DNA of 64,000 nucleotides from Galbula dea (Eukaryota; Chordata; Aves; Piciformes; Galbulidae), in contig VWZX01002527.1 in NCBI GenBank assembly GCA_013399015.1, positions 277,181 to 341,180 on the forward strand, read 5' to 3'. The notes under the pieces were generated by a model that saw only the letters and a program-made list of their open reading frames with translations, did not search any database and was not told the DNA's origin. Both the position numbers and the translations under genes were made by a program. Below, one piece after another: positions 13,394 through 26,119 of this stretch; position 1 is the stretch's first letter, and every line of letters begins with the position of its first letter.

Positions 13394-13620
13394 GTTACTT
13401 GTTAATTTGTCAGTATCCTTTGTGTATGAAAGTGTCACTTGCTAATTCGTCAGTATCCTTTGTGTATGAAGTTGTTACTTACTGATTGGTCAGTGTCCTT
13501 TCTGTATGGAGGTAATTGGTCATTATCTTCTCTGTGTTAAAGTATAAATTCCAGCTTCAGGAACAATAAAGTGGATTCTGATTGCCATCAGCAATTGGGG
13601 TCTGTGCCCTTCATATGCTA
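13394..13620 (+). mobile_element. Probable LTR fragment with 40-bp tandem repeats
   Basis: Three 40-bp-type units (13394, 13434 and 13474), each with TCAGTATCCTTTGTGTATG or a close variant, and a fourth truncated one (13512) are followed by TATAAA (13543-13548) and AATAAA (13565-13570). Tandem U3 repeats, then a TATA box and poly(A) signal, are typical of LTRs. I could not find a TG...CA pair with a target duplication, so the borders and family are open. It could instead be a minisatellite beside chance signals. Confidence 0.5.
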
Positions 13621-15711
13621 CATGATGGGTATGGACATGCTCTAACAGTTATTCAAGTTCATTCACTACTCTTCTAAGACTTAATCACAGAACTGTGCTG
13701 TCTGCACATCAAACCACGCCATGTAATCCCATAAAGACAGCTGGAACATAGGTCATTCCACTCCTGAAGGATGTTGTGTAAAATATCTTGCAATCATGCC
13801 ATCTTTTCAAAGTCAAATTCCCGATTCCTTTTCTTTACTCAGTGTGTGTGTGTGCATGTGCACAGGCACCTGAGATTAGAAGGACTTTTGTCAGACCATC
13901 TGGACTATGGGTTTTTTTCTGGGTCTGCATATGTGGCTCCTGAACCCTGCCAGTTCTGAAGCTCTTGGTCAGGCTAGAACACCAACTTATCAGAAATAAC
14001 CCCACTTGGGTCCTCCTGAGAGTTACCTCCCACGCTGCTTTTGCAGTCATTTGATGATTGTTGAGGGAATTCTGTGTTGGGAGCGCATAATTAATCTAAG
14101 TTATTAAAATATCACAAGATGCTTGACAAATATCGGAGCAAAAAGTCTGTGTTTCTATGTTGTACAGGAAAAACTCAAGGATCAAAATAAACTTGGTCTT
14201 CAAAGAAACGGATCACATATTTGCAAATGGAAAAAATTGTACTAAAATCAAAATTAAGTTCCTATCAAGGAAGAAAATACATGGAACGCTAAAGCTGCAA
14301 ATGATCAGGAAAAGCAAGGTATCTGCCTCCTGGAAAAATGACAGTGACATATTTCATCTAGTAATTTGTGTACTAAGAATGAGGGCTTTGGCTGCCTCAG
14401 ACAGAAATTCAGATTGACAAGGCAGATACAGGAAAAAATCTGCAATCTGTTTCATAGACAATGTTTCCACATTTTTTATTTTCATTGTTCTTTTACAAGG
14501 AAGCCACATGCTTCTTGAGTGAGGATTACTAAAGTGGTTTACTGGACTAAATGGAGTTCAGCCAGTTCTAGGCCTACACAATTTGTAGTCCTTTTTACAT
14601 GCACAAACTGCACATCTGAGTTTTGTTTCTGTGCTATGAACTTCAAATGCCAGGACATATTACCAATATTGCTTCCTAATAGCAATATGTCTTTCCTTAA
14701 TGATCTCTCTAAAAGAGTCCTGCTAGGCTGCTAAACCTGAAAGTAACAGAAGTTGCACAGAAGACACCAAACTGAACCCTGGGGGTGTGAAAAGTGACTC
14801 AAAACAATGACTGCGTCTTTCTGCAAAGGGACAATGGAGTTGATGTGCTTCCAGGCTTTGGAAGCCACAGAAGCAAGAGCAGTTATATGGTAATATTCTA
14901 CTTACACTATTGGTTTCCATGAAAAATCCTTGCCCATCTCCTTTAAGAAAACTCCATTTTAAGCATTTGCTACAGTGTATTTCCACTGTGAAGCTGCTAA
15001 AGGAAACAGTTAACAAGCTGTAGAAGAAAGATCAGAGTAACTTATCTTAGATGCTTTTCTCTTCTGTTCTGTGCAACAGCCATCATCACATCAGAGGTAT
15101 TACAAATTGGCCCCCCCTGCAATGAGTTCTCATTTCAGGTCAATCTCAGGAAAACATGAGTCAGAATAAGAGTTGCAAGTCCTTTGCAGAACCACCATAC
15201 ACCATTAAAGTCTATACTGCCACTGACTTCAGCTTTGGAAAAGATTTCTTAATAAGAGCATTCTCAAAATCTTCAGTGAATAAACTCAGCAGTAGCATTT
15301 TTAAAGTCAAAGAGAGCTGTGAGTATTTGTCCCGACAATATTTGTCTTGGTGCCAATGTATATTCATCCCCATTTGAATTAGAATATAAAAGGTCTGAGG
15401 TGTTAAGGGATCCATATAAAATCTAGCTTCATGGGTTTATTGATGTGTCCTCTGTGGAGAGGGTCCAATACTGCTTAACTTGTCCTATCTCATAAAAAGT
15501 ACAACCACCTGTACCTCCAATGCTATGCAAGACTTCTCGTTGCTTTCTGAAACCTCTTCTGTTCCTAAGCCAAGGCCAGCCACCCCAGGAGCCATCCTAG
15601 TCTTCTCGGGTGGCACTACCATGGCTTGGCTGCAATGGCAATCTCTATATCTAGTCTGCTGGTGACATCACTTTTCAAGGCAACAGAACATGAACTTTTT
15701 TCCCCTAAATT
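13621..15711. other. Gene-free stretch
   Basis: Contains the TG microsatellite at 13842. No frame with recognisable protein features. Confidence 0.6.
13842..13854. repeat. (TG)n microsatellite
   Basis: Six to seven TG units. Confidence 0.85.
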
Positions 15712-15949
15712 TCACAGAATCACAGAATTTTAGGAGTTGGAAGGGACCTCAAAAGATCATCTAGACCAACCCCTCTGCCACAGCAGAATTCCCTACACCA
15801 GGTCATACAGAAGCGCGTCCAGATGGATTTTGAACATCTCCAGAGAAGGAGACTCCACAACCTCTTTTATCAGTCTGTTCCAGTGCTCTGGCACCCTCAT
15901 TGGGAAAAAATTTTTTCTTGTATTCTCCTGTGCTTCAGCTTGCACCTGC
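15712..15949 (-). mobile_element. CR1 3' fragment
   Basis: It opens TCACAGAATCACAGAATTTTAG and goes on with GGAGTTGGAAGGGACCTC, AAAAGATCATCTAGACCAACC and the untranslated/RT-end region. It matches the subfamily of the copies at 50461 and 55101. It is 5'-truncated near 15949. Confidence 0.92.
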
Positions 15950-18900
15950 ATAAAGAAGCCAGGAAATCTAAAAGGAGTTCATATAAAAGGTCTCATTTGC
16001 CCGTCAGGGGCAAATCAGTTCATCAGACCCCTTAGCTTGCAGTAACAGATATCTTATCAGTAAGACATTTAAAAAAGGCTGTCAGACTTACTTAACAGAC
16101 TTCTTGTCATGGCTACAAGCAAAAACATCTTGTTGTGGACTCTACTTTTGCTGATGCTGTTTATATTGATGTCCTGAGTAAATTGTAATAATAAAGAAAC
16201 TTTTTTTCAACACTATATTTATTTCTACAGTAGACAGTGGCATGCCAGGAAAAACGCATAGACGTTCTGTGACACAGCTCTGGTGGCAATGCTCTCAAGG
16301 GGATCCTGGCCTTAAGACCTTGAGCTGTCATATCGGGTAAAGTGCAGGAGGATTTATGCTGCCAACCGTTAAGAGTCAGGCTTAGAGGCTCCACGCTTTC
16401 ATTTGTGGGAAGTCTGTGTGCATTCATTGTATCTGAGGCCAAGGGAGTCACCTGATTTAAACCATATGAGATCTCCTATGCTGTGCATTAACATGGCATC
16501 TACTACTTCACACTAGCAAAGGGAGCAACAGCCTACAATAAAACAGTGGGTTGCTTTGTTTTTCTGAGAAGGAAAGGGAAAGCAAGGCTCCAATCCATGC
16601 ATCCATAAGGCTTTTTAGTCTGTGTGGTTTGGAGATGTTTTATCTGTAGATCAAGAATTATACTTTGCTATTAAACACAAAGCTATTGTTCCTTTACTAA
16701 ATGAATAGATCCTATTTAAACAAAACCAAAAGTTTCTACTTTAGGTTAGTCTGGAGTTCAAGTTTTGCTAAGGTTTCTCCTTATCAGATTTCCATTAATG
16801 CAGTATTTGCAGTTCCAGTCAGTACTGCTAAATAGTGACCATTCAGTACTAAATCTCGTAAACATAATGCTGGATCTTTGTTTATCACAGTACGTTCTCC
16901 CATCTGTATCCTTCAGACTGCCATAACAGAAGTTACTCTTATGCCAGAAAAACAGACTGAAATTCTTTCCTGGTGCTACATGCTTTGCCTTTTGCAGGAG
17001 TAAGCAGTTTATTTCCTGTAATCTCCTGTGGTGCAGAAATTAATGTGTACTCTCTTTGTACCACAATAGTGTGTGCTATTGTTTCCCTTCTCAAGAGACT
17101 GTAATATTGCAGCAGTACTGACACCATAAAAAACCCCCAAACAAACCAGAAATGGACTTAGTTTGAGCAAGTAGACTGAAGATAACAACATGATCTCTGA
17201 GCACTGTGGGTTGGGATAAATATGTGCCCTTTATGGGAAAATCAAGTGGGCTTGGTGTAGGTGTGAGTGAACTGGTTTGGATAAACAAGAACTGATCCTC
17301 ATCTTCTATATTTTGGGGGTTTTTGTTTGTTTTCTTTTGTGTCTTTTAAAAAAATTGTTTAACCCTTTCTTTAATTCATGTTCATACTCCGTCCCCATGG
17401 TATTTTACTTTGATTGGTAGTACTATAACTGTTCGTTTTGGTGCATTGTAGGTAACATGGCTAATGCTTGTCACATGCCATTTAGTTTTACCTCTTTTCT
17501 TGTCTGAGGGAAGGAACAATGTTCTCTCATTGCACTGTGTTGCTCTGAAAGGCTGTACATAAAGAAAACCAAACCAGAACCAAAACCAAAACAAAAACAA
17601 AACAAAAAAACCCCCAAGTGACTTTTTATTTTAAAAAGGCTGATGATAAGTTCTACTGAGACAGAAAAGCTGAATTGGTTGCTATATTTCATTTCAGGGG
17701 CTTAGATTATCTTGTAAGTATGCCAGGCATGTTACAAAAGGTAAGAAAGATCCAATGTGCTTTTTTTGCAAGGATGAGCAAGGATTTGCAAGGATGTTGG
17801 ACTTTACTCTTTGAGTGATCTGAAATAGAGTATATGCATCCAGGAATTAAAAGATAGTTGCAAATCCCACATCTTGACCAGCCAGTTAGGGGCAGGTGGA
17901 ACCAGGTCTTTCCCTTGTGGTGAGGGAGTTGTAAGAAGTATCTGATGTCATATATTAGGCAATTGTGTATTTAAAAAAGGAACAACCAAACTACTGCTAA
18001 ACAAGTTTCTGAGCCTGGGTACTTGTGCTTTTTCCTTAAAGATTCTCTGCATTAACATTAGGATTACAGCCAGTGCTATTCATTTTGAATAATTTACTGT
18101 ACCACCTAAACAGTAGCTACAGACTGTTTGCCATCTGCTTTCTGTTGCCAGATGCATCCCACATCTGGACAGCAGGTTTCTCCACCGCCATGGTAGTGAC
18201 AGCTTCAACAGCAGAGGGATGGCTGCTGCAGTTTTCCCTTGCCTTTTAGGCCTTTTGCTTCAGAGATGAACACTGAGTGCTTGGAGAAGCTACATTTCTT
18301 GAGCACATGTTGGTTTACACCAGCTATCTGCTATACAGAGATGGCTGTTGATCCTGTTTCTCAAAGAATTTGGGCAGACCAGCTTAGCTTACTGGAGTCA
18401 GCATGGGTCCCTACTGGCAGGTTGGGCTTCCTAAAATGTGTGTGGAGCTATTGCCCTTAAGAAACAAACCATGGAAAGGTTCCCTGTGTGGTCTGAAAGA
18501 CTCTGGCTACTCATGCACAGCAATGTTGGCTCACAGGTGATCAGAAATGGTAGCCTCTGCTTGGAGAAGCCCTAAGTGTTCAGACTGATCCTAGAGTGAG
18601 TAGAAGCCTCACCTCTTGCAGGCCCTCTAAGAAGTGACTGAAGAAATTTTTTGACAGCAGGGGTGCCATGCTCAAGGGTACTGAGGATGCTGGGGCACTG
18701 TCTCCTCTCTCTATGGAAACTAGACCACTGTGTGTTTGGGATCCTAAGAACTGTGAAGATGCCCACAGAGCCTTGCTGCAGCCTATGGTTTAGGCATTCA
18801 TATGGGGAGGAGGATGTAGGACCCTAGGACCTCTTTTCTCTCTGGACTCACCCTATTTTTTGTGCAGTAGTGAGCTACTAAGAAATGCATGCTTCTTCCA

Positions 18901-21900
18901 GGAGCAAAGTCAGAGCCTCTGGCTCTGCTGTGCTCCCAGTCAAGGAGCAGGTGTGGCTGCTTCTCAGTTGCTTCCTTTTCTAGTTGCACAGGGGTCCTCC
19001 ATCGTCAGAGAGAATGAAGGCTATCCTAGTCTTTTGTGCCCAGGAGTCTGACGATAGGACAATTCTCTGGTGACAAGGGAAGCATACGTTCAAACTCTCT
19101 GAGGTCCCAGCAAGGGACTGCCACTGACAACTCTGATACTGTTATTCCTGATTAAGGGTTCTTGCCATTTACTTCTTATTCCAAAAGCTTTGATTGCTGT
19201 GGCTTCCATGTCATGTTTTAAAGAGGGCTAGGGGGACTGCCAGTAGCCAGTACCTCTTGTGGGGCACCTGTCAAGTCACTCTCAAGTCACTGAAGTGAGG
19301 TATGTGTGGACTCAGAGGTCTAAATTCTACCTAAGTTGCAATTTGGGCACAGGAACCCTTTTTCAGAGCTGCTTTGAGAAATGTTTAGATTAAGTTTAGA
19401 TTTGCAAGAAGAATTTAGTCCAAAACAACTCTGTTCAGGTAGGTATAATGAAGGAATGCTATACCTATCAGTTTAGAGCCAAATAAAAATACCCAAGTGG
19501 TCTTGCACTACTTATTTTATGTTCATGCAGTGCCCTGAAATTAAAGCAACATAAGGTTGGAGTAACAATGACAAATGATTTCTCTACTTTCCGAGGAGCT
19601 CTTTCAGAAGAAAAATCCCCCAAAACTGCAGTGTGATTTAACTTGCCAGACCTTTCTCAGAACCTAAATAAAACGGCAATGATTATACTTTTTCATCTGT
19701 CTCAGCAAGACAACCTTCAATTATGCTCGTCTGACCTGCCCCTTCCAGCAAAGGAAGAGATACATTTAGAATATGTCATCCACTCATAGAGAAAATATAA
19801 TTTGGATTATCCAGAGGATGAATTCTATGAGGGTCAGTACACTGTACTTTCCTGGTTTCTGTTAAGGTATTATGCTTTTTTTTTTTTTTTCATTGTGACA
19901 CACAGCTTTTTTGGCTCATTGGGATTTGCTGTTAGCTCAAACCTGTGAATCCCTACCCAGACAACTTCCTCCCTCCATCCTTGTTCTCACCACAGCTCTG
20001 GTCTGCTCCCTCCCAGGCTACACATGCTCCCTGTGTGTGCTGGAGCTTGCTCACTGTTGCAGAGAACTTCTTTACCTTTTTTTAATTTAACGACTTCTGC
20101 ATAATATTGGTCAGGTCCCAGCCAGGTACTGTCAACCCCTGGTACTGCCATTTCCCCAGGAAAAAGATGGTAAAGGGAAGTACCTGCAATTCAGCTGTGC
20201 TTGAGGGCTCTCCTAGCTTTGTGGCATGAGATTCAAAGCCACATTTCTTCCCCTTTCTAGGAAATGCACCACTTGCTATTTTCAACACATGGTTTTAACA
20301 AGTCAAAGTGACTTTCTATAAGTGCAATACATGGTTTCTCAGGTTTGATGCACAATGAAAAGAGACTTGACTGACTGTGCTATTGTGCTACCTTGCAAAC
20401 TAAGAATTATTGTGGTGTGTCAGATTTCCCCCGAAGGTACCTGTTTGGTCTAAAAGTGAAGAATTTGTGCTAGAGGCACTAAGGCACTGAAGAAACTGCA
20501 CATGACCCTGGGTATGTTTTCTGGGATTTCTGTAGTATATTCAAACAAAACTTGACATGGTTTTTGTTTTGTTTTGTTTTGGGTTTCTTTTGGTTTTTAG
20601 TAGAAACAGAAAAAGAAATTTAGAGAAACTTCAGGATTAAAGCTACATGTATCCCTTTACTACAGAAGTGAGTTTCAGGTCAAAACCAAACTGATCCTTA
20701 AACATAGTAATACATTTGTACAACATCTCACAAAAAACCTTTATCAATTCAGTATATCCTGCAGTCAGTATGACTACAGATGCATCATGCTAAAACCATG
20801 AACTGGTTGGATGAGTATTCAGAAAATACATGAAATTTAAAACAAATAGTTGAAACTACTCTGGCATATGGAACTAGTTTGAAGTAAGGCAGTAAGTGGT
20901 GATGCTCATCTGTGTTTAATAAAGACAACTTGATCGAAGAAGCATCTTACACAAAATATCTCTAGCAAATCAAGAAGAACTGAGGAAGCTGTAGAAAGCA
21001 TTTTGAAAAGCTAAGTTGAAATCTGCTTCTGTGGTGGATACCAGTTAGAAGTCAGTCCCAGTTTTGCATTACAGTTCTCTGTAAAACTGACAGTCTTGTG
21101 CTTCTTGTACTGCTTAACATTTTCCCCTTGTATATTTTGTACTTTTCAAAAAATATTATATCTTCCTGACTAACTGCAGTATTCCCACTTGGGAACATTT
21201 CCCTCCAGCTCTCTCAGATATCTCTATGATACCTTTAGTTTAGAAAAGACCAATCTGCTGTACAAAGGAGGTTGCTACAAAAGGCAAAGCAAAAAACAAC
21301 CCCAAAATGGCTTATGGGTCTAAATCATCTCTTAGTGCTGCCTTACTGGGATCACAAAATCCTTTGCCTTCTTGGAGAGTCAGCTGTCAATGGGCAGGAA
21401 GCTTGACCCCACATCCCAGGACATATTGCATGACCTCTCTATTCCATGCCCTGTAAGCAGAGCCCAGGTTCACCCTACCTTAGTCATGGGAAATAGAATG
21501 ACATCTGAATGCTCAGAGTATATGTGTGAGCTGTTATGGTAGCCAGGTGCAAAAGGCACATCTGGATCTCCTGCTGGAGATGGTATTCATGTCTGAGTCA
21601 TGAGGGGCTCCTAAGGCTGCTCACTTTTCATTGCTTACTCATACTCCTCAAAGAGAGCATCAAAGTCTAGTCTTTAGTCTATCCTAGCCTTTAGGCGAAG
21701 TCTACCAGTCCTCCTGTGGGTGAGTTGGATGCTTCTCTGGTGTTGTCTCCAGAGAGATCTTAGGATTTGAAAGTCTGTCTTATCTTCTCCTCCTGGCTTG
21801 GAGGTGAGTTCTGCTTCTCAAGGTCTCATGGTGAAAAGCTGCAGTAAGGATGGAGCCATATGTGTTTTTACAGCAGCATGCTGACCTCACTAGATAGTAG

Positions 21901-24029
21901 TTGTTGCTACTTTGGCTTTAATAAAAGCTGTTCCAGCTCCCTCCTGCTGCTGGTGTGCAGTTCATTTGTAACCCAACATGCACTTTCAAGCTGATGTCTC
22001 TTACCAGATATGGCTGTTATGGGAAGCCATTTAAAAACTGTGACTCACTGAATAGTATTTCCATTTTTTAATGACTACAGAAGGCATCTCAGGACTCCAC
22101 ACTGCTTTTGGAATGAAAGTGAGCTATGGGTTAGCAAGGGTGCCACCATTATAAATGAGGCTGTTACAGGTAGTGCTGGGTTTCTCAAGACATGCTGTTG
22201 ATGGAGGTGCTGGTGAGATATCTGGCATAGTGTGGGCCAAGCTGTGCAGCCTTATGGCATGTGTATTAGCAGCTCTTGGCACCTGGCAGGAGTGGGCTGT
22301 CTAGAATATGGGTCATACAGACAACATGAAGGATGGTTTTGTTCCAATATATCTGAGTGCCCTGGAGGGGACTTAGAAAACATGGTGGCAGAGAAAGTGT
22401 TCTCCAGAGTCTAGTTTTGGATACTGTGACAGTGTGGTGTAGAGAGATATTGTTGAGAAATGTGTCTCAGAACCAGGCTGACACTGATTTGCTAATTTTG
22501 AGTATTACAAGCTTTTAAAACCTGCTCTTTCACAAGCAGATGAAGTTCTAAGATTCCATTTCTGGGAGCCTGAGATCAAAAAGGAAAACTGTGCTCATCA
22601 CATGGACTTTTTCAGGAACTTGTAATTTGTGGTCTTTTGTTTTAAAAACAAAACTGAGACTGCAGACCTAATATAATAATAAGCCACTTCCAAGCTGAGG
22701 AATTTTGTTCTGAACTTTGTCTTTAGGAGACTACCATATGAGCTGTTCCTCCAGATTCAATTATTGACTAACTTATGTATTTCTTTTTTACAAAGATTTC
22801 ACCATTGAGAATAGAAGGTGTAGACTGACTATGGAAGCCTGAGATTTTACGTCCCAAATTACCACATATTTTGAGAAGCAGTTTAGTAGAAAGACTATCC
22901 CCAAAGCGAAGAGAAAGACAACTTGTCTGACTTGTGGTGCCTGTATTTGACCTGGCAAACAATCCCGTTTGTAACAAGTTGTTCCATTGCAGCTACTCAG
23001 AAACTCTCTACCCTTTCACCTCCCTTATTTGGACAATCCTCTCCTTCCCATTTAGTCTCATTTCCAAAGAGTCTTTCTTTATACCTCATGTCCAAAACCA
23101 GATTCCACCAAATCCAGGGGAACAAAATGCTGAGACAGTGCTGCAGAAGCATAGTAAATGAGGTGAGAGAGACGCTCGTACCAAGATGAGCACGATGGAC
23201 TCCCATTGTCCTCAGTTGGCTGGCAGATGTGAAAATAGCCCCTGGAGCCATGGATCTGTTAACTTTTCATAAGTCTGGCTTACTGAAGGTGACCAGGGCC
23301 AGGACATACAGTGCTGCTGACAGTTTTCTTCTATGTCTCACCATTGTTCTACAGACTCAAGGGTAAACTGTGGATTTGGGGAAAATAAAAGGAGCAGAGG
23401 CTTCTGAATCCCTGAAGGAACCTGGCAAGGAGATTGAGAGGCACAGAGGTGATCACATCTGAGCTTCCCTATAAAAAAGTAATTTTTGGAGAGATAAAAA
23501 TTTCCGGTTTTATGTACAAGCCTGGAAGTGCTGGAAATCACCAACTCATCCTGGTTGGGACATTAAAGGACTGCATGAAGCTACACCAAATAATTCAGAT
23601 TTTTCCCAGCAATTTTGGTGTGTGTAAAACTGTGACTTGGCAATTATGTGCTTTTTTTCATATGCAACCAGCTGCCATCTGAGATACTGTTGGCTGCTGT
23701 GTTACATAGGTTACTTCTACAAAGCTATTTTGTAAGATGACAATCTGAAAAACAGTTTTCAAAAGCAAATTAATCTTGAAAGCTTTTTTATATCTGTGTC
23801 TATATGATGTCCTGTAGAATGAGACACGTTAAGGATAATTGACACAAATCACGTTCTTAATGTGACACTGACCTCTTAAAGCTCTTAAAGCTCTGGGGAT
23901 AAAGCAAAGGTGGGATGGACTTAATGGGTGTTAACCAGTTCAGTCACGACAGTCAGTTAAGAACTGTTTAAACCTAGATTATTTGAGTGAAGTAGAGGTG
24001 GTTATAAATAATCTCCTGAATGCAAATAC
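15950..24029. other. Gene-free stretch, 8 kb
   Basis: A/C-rich runs at 17570-17610, a T run at 19876-19890 and a T/G-rich run at 20560-20600. No frame above 96 codons and no bounded mobile element seen. Confidence 0.6.
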
Positions 24030-24722
24030 ATTTCCAATTTGAGACATGAGGAAAAGGACCTGGGGATATTGGCCAACAGCTGCCTGAACATGAGCCAGAA
24101 GTATGCACAGGTGGCCAAGAAGGCCAGTAGTATCCTATCTTGTGTCAGAGATAGTGTGTTGAGCCAGACTAGGGAAATGATTGTCACTCTGTGCTTGGCG
24201 CTGGTGATGTTGCACCTCCAATACTGTGTTAGTTTCGGGCTCCTCACTAAAAGAAAGACATTGAGGTACTGAAGTGTGTCGAAAGAAGGGCAACTAAAAT
24301 GGTGAAGGGTTTGAATCACAAGTCTTATGAGGCGCAGCTGAGTGCACTGGAGTGTTTAGCCTGGAGAAAAGGAGACTCTGGGGAGACCTTTTCACTCTCT
24401 ACAGTTACCTGAAAGGAGGTTTTAGTGAGGTGTGACTTGGCCTCTTCTCCCAAGTAACAAGCGATAGAACAAGAGGAAACAGCCTCAAGTTGCACCAGGG
24501 GAGTGTTAAGATGGATATTAGGAAAAATTTCTTCACTGGAAGTGTTGTAAGGCATTGGAACAGGCAGCCCAGGGAAGTGGTGGAATCACCGGCCCTGAAG
24601 GTATTGTAGATATGGTACTGAGGGACATGATTTAGCAGTGACTTAGTAGTACAAGGCTAACAGTTGGACGTGATCATCTTGAAGGTCTCTTCCAACCAAA
24701 ATGTTTCTATGATTCTGTGAGC
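24030..24722 (+). mobile_element. CR1 fragment, RT C-terminus to 3' end, degenerate
   Basis: Sense on plus. The readable protein runs EEKDLGILANSCLNMSQKYA and QVAKKASSILSCVRDSV, the RT C-terminal region of CR1. Frame changes follow, then the FSLEK-like and NRLPREV-like parts. The end has GGTCTCTTCCAACC and ATGATTCTGTGA. There are more substitutions than in the 10.6-kb copy, so it is older. Confidence 0.9.
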
Positions 24723-25489
24723 TATGGAGTTGGGTGCTCTGTTTCAATTAGGAAAGCAAAAGCTGCAGATGTTGGTTTGTGTTGTTTTTGGGTTTATTTT
24801 TTTAAATGAAATTAAAATACATTCTAATGAGAAATATAGCCAGTTCCAAGTCATTGGGAAATTTTCTTTCTGATCAACACTTTCTGGGTGGTTTTGTTGT
24901 TTCTTTCTTTGTTTGGGTTGGGATTTTTTTGTGTGTGTGTTTTTGGTTCTGTTTGTTTATGTTTTCCAGGGCTCATTTACTGATGAGCCCTCATAGGATA
25001 GACAGCCCAAGGCAACCCAGCTGTGTTCTGCTGCAGAGGTAAACAGAAAGCCAACGGAGAGAACATGGCAAGAGAGGTGAAGGTGAGCTGGCTGATGAAA
25101 GGATGTGGGCTCTGCATCTCTGCTGTCAGGGCACTGGCAGAGGATATGGAAGCAGCCCTCAGACACCATTAAATGGACAACTGCCCTAGCACAGTTTGGT
25201 GCAAAATATTTGCAGAGCCCAGAGCAAATACGTAGTTAACCCATGAGTGCCATGTTGTCGGCACTGCTCACTTCTAATACCTCCTAGTGTTTGCAAGTCA
25301 TATACCTACACTGACTGCATAGCTACCCCAGAGATGCCTTAGGAGCCTATATAATTTCTGTAGATCACTGACTTGTCTATGGGCCATAGCATTGGGAGAG
25401 CTTACTGCTTTGTATGCAGCAAGTCCCTTCACATCCCAGTTTTTGCAGCAGCTTGTTTTCCTCAGGGCATTGTCAGGAGTCGGTAGAAG
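24723..25489. other. Gene-free stretch
   Basis: T/G-rich low-complexity run at 24885-24962. Nothing else. Confidence 0.6.
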
Positions 25490-26119
25490 GCAGCAGATTC
25501 ACAGCTCCCCTTGTGCAGTGGGGGTGCTCATGGGGGTGCACATGGGCATGATCACAGCGGTGCCAGTAGTCCCCTCAGGTCGGGGGCTAGAAGAGTTCAC
25601 AATGGAGACGCAGACTGTTGTGAGCTAGACAGTCAGAAGTTTAATCTACTAACAGAGACACAGTCTAATCGGCTACAGATTTTCTGGGCACTTCTGCGAC
25701 GATCCAAGCCCCCTCTGCGGCAGGCAGCGCACCATTCACACAAGTTTTCCAAGTGTGAAATGTGCAGCACACAAAGGAACCGGGATGAAAAGAATGGCAG
25801 CTGCTCTAGGGCTGCTAGAGAGGTTCTTTTACAGGCGAATGAACCTTCAATTTGTAGTAAGACATTGTTTTCCAAACAAGGCATAAAAACTGTTATCTTG
25901 CCTGGCTGGTCATTAGAAGGGAGATAATTATAATATCTCAGTGACAGCCTAGCCCAGAACAGGGGCCGCATTGTCGCAGGTCCCAGCGGAGCTATAGCAC
26001 AGGCACCCCAGGCCAGTGCCGGGACAAGGGGGTTCCTTGTGGCCCGGCAAGTTCAAAAGAGGAATTGAAGAGCTCTAAGTAGGTGTTAAGCACCTATTTC
26101 TCTCTCAGACTTGGACATG
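25490..26119. other. GC-rich, CpG-containing stretch, possibly a minus-strand LTR
   Basis: The base composition differs from the AT-rich surroundings. On the minus strand the order TGTCCAAGTCTGAGAG (from 26119), GC-rich middle, ATTAAACTTCTGACTG (about 25640) would fit an LTR read right to left. I found no matching direct repeats at the edges. The open frames in it (25511-25927 plus, 25633-25971 minus) resemble no known protein to me. Confidence 0.3.

Noticed and set aside
15823..16045. Plus-strand open frames over the CR1 at 15.7 kb
   Set aside because: These are antisense readings of a minus-strand CR1. The same applies to plus-strand frames over the CR1 copies at 11, 50.5, 55 and 58 kb.
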